A DNA stretch of 64,000 nt from G963556115 sp963666605 (GTDB lineage Bacteria > Planctomycetota > SZUA-567): contig OZ223208.1 in NCBI GenBank assembly GCA_965140405.1, positions 1,426,001-1,490,000 on the forward strand, in the 5' to 3' direction. Of the stretch, positions 60,368 through 64,000 are shown one piece after another. The notes below the pieces were generated by a model that was given only the letters and a program-made list of their open reading frames with translations, searched no databases and was not told the origin of the DNA. Within the stretch, counting starts at the first letter, position 1. Every line of letters starts with the position of its first letter. Both the position numbers and the translations under genes were made by a program.

Positions 60368-63300
60368 CTATCTATCTTCTGTATAACCTAGTTCTACTGC
60401 TTTCTGTTTATAATAATCTGCTTTTTCTTGATCTATTTCTACACCTGTACCGTTTGCATACATAAGTGAAAGTCTTACAAATGCACGAGGCACATTTTGT
60501 TCAGTTGCTTTCTCGTACCAGATTTTGGCTTGTTCAAGATCGGTATCTATTCCCCAACCATTCTGATACATCATGCCAAGATTTAGCATAGCATTTCCGT
60601 AGCCACCTTCAGCCGCCTTAGTGTACCATTCTAGTGATTGTTGAGGATCTTTCTCAACACCTTTTGCGAAGCCGTAGCATACACCAAGACTATTCATGGA
60701 TGCTAAGTTGCCTACGTTTGCAGCTTTTTTATAAAACTCTACTGCAGAAGCAAAATCCTTCTTACCATAATAATAAACGTTTGCAATATTATTCCAAGTG
60801 TAAGACCTGACTTCATCGTCAGCATCTGCGTAATCAAGTACCTTTATGTAGTCATTTAGAGCAAGATCAAACTGCCCCATGCCCGCATTTGTATCTGCTC
60901 GGTTGAGACGAAGTTGGAAATTTTCAGGATCTAAATCTATTCCATTACTGTAAGCTTGGATAGCTTTATTTAGATTTTTTTGTGAGCGTAGGCGGTTTCC
61001 TTCGTCCAGTAGCATTATTGCCTGACGTTTCATATCTTGTTGTGGGTCTAACTCTTCTTCTGGGTGATCTGGTAGAGCGATCTCTTGTTCTTTAGGTTTT
61101 AGTGCAAGGGTTGTCTTTAGCAGTTTCAAGCCATCAGGATTGTTACCATACCCTTCAATTTTGAGAGCCTCATTAAACATTGCCTCTGCTACTTCGTATT
61201 GCATGAGCTCTAGCTGCCTCTTCCCTTCACGGATAAGAGCTTCAAACTCTGCTCGACGTCTAATAGCTTCAAGATCAGCGTCTGCAGGAATGAGTCCATT
61301 CTGTAGGAAGTCCTCTGAAATATCACCAGACTCAGGAAGTGGCTTGTTCTGTGCTTTTGCTGCAGCTCTGAGGCCAGCTAGTGCATCTGGATCATCGGTA
61401 AACTCTGATAGGCTAAGGATAATTCTAAAGGTTTCTTCAGCTCTACTCCAATCTGATTCATCCAACGCAGCTCTACCTTGTTCCATTAGAGAGTTGTACT
61501 TTTCTTTTGCTTCCGCTGTTATTGTAGGGCGGTTTTTTAGTTCTTTTATACGTTCAATTCCAGCTAGTGCATCTGGATCATCCTTATAACCTGGTATCTT
61601 TAGGGCAAGTGAATAGCTATTCATTGCTCCTTCAAGATTGCCAGTGGTAATTTGAAGTTCTCCACTATTAATTAATTTTTCATAAATTGGCTTATTCTTT
61701 TCACGACGCATAGCTATCGCTTCAGGGCTATTACCATTTTCAAGCTTCATTTTATTCGCTGTTTCAAGCATAGCAGTGGCAACAGGGTCTTCTTCAAAGC
61801 CTTTCATAGATAAAGCAATTTCAAGCATTTGAATGGCAGCATTGAAGTTGCCATCTGCCAAGAATTGCTTCGATTGAGCTATCGCCATATTATGACTCGC
61901 TGTATCTCTGTTGTCAGCAGTTATTATCTTTTCTTCTTCCGCTACTGGGTTATCAAGAATAGTAGCTGCCTCAGCAACACTTAGGCCAATTTGAGCAAGT
62001 GTATCATCATCATTTTCATCATAATCGATAGCTGACTTATACATGTAGATAGCTTGAGGCCATTGTGCTTCTTTGAGTAGAGAAGTCGCATTACCCAATA
62101 TGGCAGCAAAGTTTGAACTAACTGCTCCTGCGCCAGTGGCATTGTCCTTTTCTGTAAGAGCAGTTTGAAGTCCTGCTCGTGCATCACCTTGGTCAGGTGT
62201 ATTTGGTAAAGCAAGTGCTAGCCGGAAGGCTTGTTCTGCCATAGACCATTTTTGATTGGAGAGAAACTCCTCTGCAATGTTGATAAGTTCTACATACTCT
62301 TTACCAAATCTTGATTCTGAAATATCATTAGTTGGTACTGCTTTTTCTTCTTCTAAATCGAAGTCTGTTAGTAATTCTTCATCTTCATTAATTATACTTT
62401 TACTTGCTTCACTCTTGGTATCTTCTAGGGTATCTAGGATGTCTTCGAGATCTGTTTTTGGAGCAGAGTCTTCTTCTGGAGCAAAGTCTATGAGATCATC
62501 ATCAATATTGCTTGGTGAGTTGTCAGTAAGCAAGTTGTCTGTGTTGTCTGTCGTGGATATTTGATTCTCTTCAACAATAGCTGATATTGTTTTTGATTTT
62601 CTATCACTTTGAAGATCTTTAACATAAGAAATCTTTTCAATAATTTCTGGTGATTCTGTATGTCCGCTTATCATCGCGGCAATTTTGTACAAGCGTTCTG
62701 CAGATTCATACTCACCAATTTCTGTGAGTTTTCTACCTATATCCGCAAACCCAGCATATTGTTTGTCAAGTTCTGCTTGGTCTATTACTGTAGGTAGGTA
62801 ATTTGTTGGTAGTGGTAGAATTATTTTTGGTTTGCTGGCAAGATATACAGTATCCTTATTAGTATTGCCACCAAATTTGGCTGCATACTCTTTAGCTAGG
62901 TCTCTATTTTTCTTAACACCTCGCCCTTTACGGTACATCTCTGCAACTTGACCCCATGCTATAGGAAGGGTGTTACTTTCTGCTGCGTCTATAAAATGTT
63001 TGAAAGCTTTTTCGTAATCGCGGTTTACACCATAGCCTTTATAATACGCCATACCAAGGTTGAATTCTGCTTCTGGTAAACCTTTTGCTGCTGCTTGCTC
63101 AAGATATGGGAAGCCAACTTCGTAATCTTTATCAACTCCGACACCTTGCATAAACATGTATCCTAGGTTATTTATAGATGATGGGTCGTCATACTCTTTA
63201 CCTTTTTCAAAGTATGCGCGAGCCTTACTGTTATCATATGAAAAATCTTCATTTTTAGATTTGTCATCTGTCTCTAGGTATATCCAGCCCATAGCACTAT

Positions 63301-64000
63301 TACTAAGGGCTTTGAGCGAATCATCTGAGGCATCTGCAGCAATAATACTGAAAGCATCAATTGTATTTGGGTAGTCTGAAGCTTTGAAGAATGCTATAGC
63401 TCTACCTAGTAATGCAGGTTCGTAGTTTGGATTGTTACGGAGTGCTTGGTCAAAGTTTCCTAAAGCCTTGCTTGGTTCTCCAGCTTCAAGGTATGCGCTA
63501 CCTCTAAGGATATAAGCATCAATTTGGTTTGGAGCTTCGACAATAGCTCTACCAAAGTCTCTAACTGCTCCTATAGCGTTCTTATTTATCAGATTCTCTT
63601 TACCTGCGTCAAGATACTCATTATATTTCTTGGCTCTTGTGCTAGTGCGGTTCAAAGTCTCAGCAAACATGATACCTTGCCTTGCTGCTTCACCATTATC
63701 AAATCCTGGGATTAGAAGAGCATCTCTAAATGCTTTCTCAGCATCGGTATAGTTCTCATTATTTATACTGTTTATTCCTTCAAGGAGTAGGGAGTCATAC
63801 TGTTCTCTATTTTGTTTGATGCGATTTTTCTCTATTGCTTGTTTACGCCCTATAGCGGCTTCATTGCTAGCTGAGTAGCCTTCTATTTCTAAAGCTTTAC
63901 TAAATTCTTCTTCTGCTTCCTTCCACATCTTTGCATTGAGATAGGTATTGCCGTTATTGATTAGTGTATCGTATTTAGCTTTAAGGTTATTTTTTTCTGC
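60368..64000 (-). CDS. Very large TPR/Sel1-repeat protein (N-terminus beyond window)
   Basis: More than 1200 residues are visible and the frame is still open at the window end, so the start lies outside. Most of the protein is tetratricopeptide repeats of a W-x-x-AEEAFRxAL-xIEGY-type, with clusters of Sel1 repeats near the middle (ARAYFEKGKEYDDPSSINNLGYMF-like, GLPEAEFNLGMAYYKGYGV) and at the C-terminus (AMLNLGMMYQNGWGID, AFVRLSLMYANGTGVE). A disordered acidic linker with DDDLIDFAPEEDS lies between. Such solenoids bind other proteins; localisation cannot be judged without the N-terminus. It is directly upstream of the degenerate ABC ATPase. Confidence 0.8.
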   Translation of the reverse strand, partial: AEKNNLKAKYDTLINNGNTYLNAKMWKEAEEEFSKALEIEGYSASNEAAIGRKQAIEKNRIKQNREQYDSLLLEGINSINNENYTDAEKAFRDALLIPGFDNGEAARQGIMFAETLNRTSTRAKKYNEYLDAGKENLINKNAIGAVRDFGRAIVEAPNQIDAYILRGSAYLEAGEPSKALGNFDQALRNNPNYEPALLGRAIAFFKASDYPNTIDAFSIIAADASDDSLKALSNSAMGWIYLETDDKSKNEDFSYDNSKARAYFEKGKEYDDPSSINNLGYMFMQGVGVDKDYEVGFPYLEQAAAKGLPEAEFNLGMAYYKGYGVNRDYEKAFKHFIDAAESNTLPIAWGQVAEMYRKGRGVKKNRDLAKEYAAKFGGNTNKDTVYLASKPKIILPLPTNYLPTVIDQAELDKQYAGFADIGRKLTEIGEYESAERLYKIAAMISGHTESPEIIEKISYVKDLQSDRKSKTISAIVEENQISTTDNTDNLLTDNSPSNIDDDLIDFAPEEDSAPKTDLEDILDTLEDTKSEASKSIINEDEELLTDFDLEEEKAVPTNDISESRFGKEYVELINIAEEFLSNQKWSMAEQAFRLALALPNTPDQGDARAGLQTALTEKDNATGAGAVSSNFAAILGNATSLLKEAQWPQAIYMYKSAIDYDENDDDTLAQIGLSVAEAATILDNPVAEEEKIITADNRDTASHNMAIAQSKQFLADGNFNAAIQMLEIALSMKGFEEDPVATAMLETANKMKLENGNSPEAIAMRREKNKPIYEKLINSGELQITTGNLEGAMNSYSLALKIPGYKDDPDALAGIERIKELKNRPTITAEAKEKYNSLMEQGRAALDESDWSRAEETFRIILSLSEFTDDPDALAGLRAAAKAQNKPLPESGDISEDFLQNGLIPADADLEAIRRRAEFEALIREGKRQLELMQYEVAEAMFNEALKIEGYGNNPDGLKLLKTTLALKPKEQEIALPDHPEEELDPQQDMKRQAIMLLDEGNRLRSQKNLNKAIQAYSNGIDLDPENFQLRLNRADTNAGMGQFDLALNDYIKVLDYADADDEVRSYTWNNIANVYYYGKKDFASAVEFYKKAANVGNLASMNSLGVCYGFAKGVEKDPQQSLEWYTKAAEGGYGNAMLNLGMMYQNGWGIDTDLEQAKIWYEKATEQNVPRAFVRLSLMYANGTGVEIDQEKADYYKQKAVELGYTEDR

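Noticed and set aside
1..64000. tRNA, rRNA or other structured RNA genes
   Set aside because: No TTCGAATC-type T-loop in an intergenic region, no rRNA-like sequence and no riboswitch core was seen by eye; a covariance-model search would be decisive.

Overview
The window is 64 kb of AT-rich bacterial chromosome around a replication origin. It belongs to a diderm (Gram-negative) organism: it has an LptF/LptG-type LPS exporter protein, a PSS/PSD phospholipid pathway, a lipoprotein and nucleotide-sugar/glycosyltransferase genes. DapL, ThyX, DciA in place of RecF, a DUF1844 protein and a long GyrB with the insertion seen in E. coli-type enzymes argue against Firmicutes. They fit a less-sampled lineage, for example the PVC group or relatives, but I cannot fix the phylum from this sequence. 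No tRNA, rRNA, CRISPR array or insertion sequence was seen.

Layout. (1) 0-5.5 kb, + strand: the end of a urease operon (ureC 3' end, ureF, ureG, ureD; no ureE between ureC and ureF), followed closely by a histidine kinase and an NtrC-like response regulator whose AAA+ domain has lost its sigma-54 contact loop and Walker B acids. (2) 5.9-13 kb: a SprA-like putative metalloprotease, thyX plus a cupin, then a minus-strand run of sigma-54 activator, EAL phosphodiesterase, dusB and dapL. (3) 13-16 kb: rsmI facing a psd-pssA-YkgJ operon, with two identical 16-bp parS-like palindromes. (4) 16-26 kb: dnaA, dnaN, dciA, gyrB, gyrA, then a ketoacyl synthase/ACP/YkgJ trio. Genes left of dnaA run mostly leftward and genes right of it run rightward to 34.4 kb, so the origin most likely lies at about 15.85-16.06 kb.

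(5) 26-35 kb: a very acidic tail-anchored protein, two ammonium transporters, a PAP2 phosphatase, an LptF/LptG protein and an overlooked 56-residue zinc-ribbon protein. (6) 35-38 kb: a coiled-coil protein whose N-terminus carries eleven copies of a motif like the FliM CheY-binding peptide, co-transcribed with a secreted HEAT-like protein. (7) 38-44.4 kb: a polar amino-acid ABC transporter with a MarR regulator, then a TPR/CoaB/DUF1844/HAD/LysM operon. (8) 44.5-50.6 kb: a hybrid PAS kinase, two PaaK-type CoA ligases separated by a double-ACT protein, and an EF-hand lipoprotein.

(9) 50.7-64 kb, minus strand: a surface-sugar locus with a nucleotide-sugar dehydrogenase, an epimerase, a 1681-residue fusion of two methyltransferases, two glycosyltransferases and a SEC-C tail, an RbsA/RbsC-like ABC pair with a degenerate ATPase, and a very large TPR/Sel1 protein running off the window.

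Functionally the nitrogen genes stand out (urease, two Amt proteins, sigma-54-type regulators, one sigma-54-like promoter before an amt). The most unusual items are the CheY-binding-like peptide array, the multidomain glycan fusion, the degenerate urease-linked regulator and the parS-like pair. Many operons end in long perfect hairpins, several of them shared by convergent genes.
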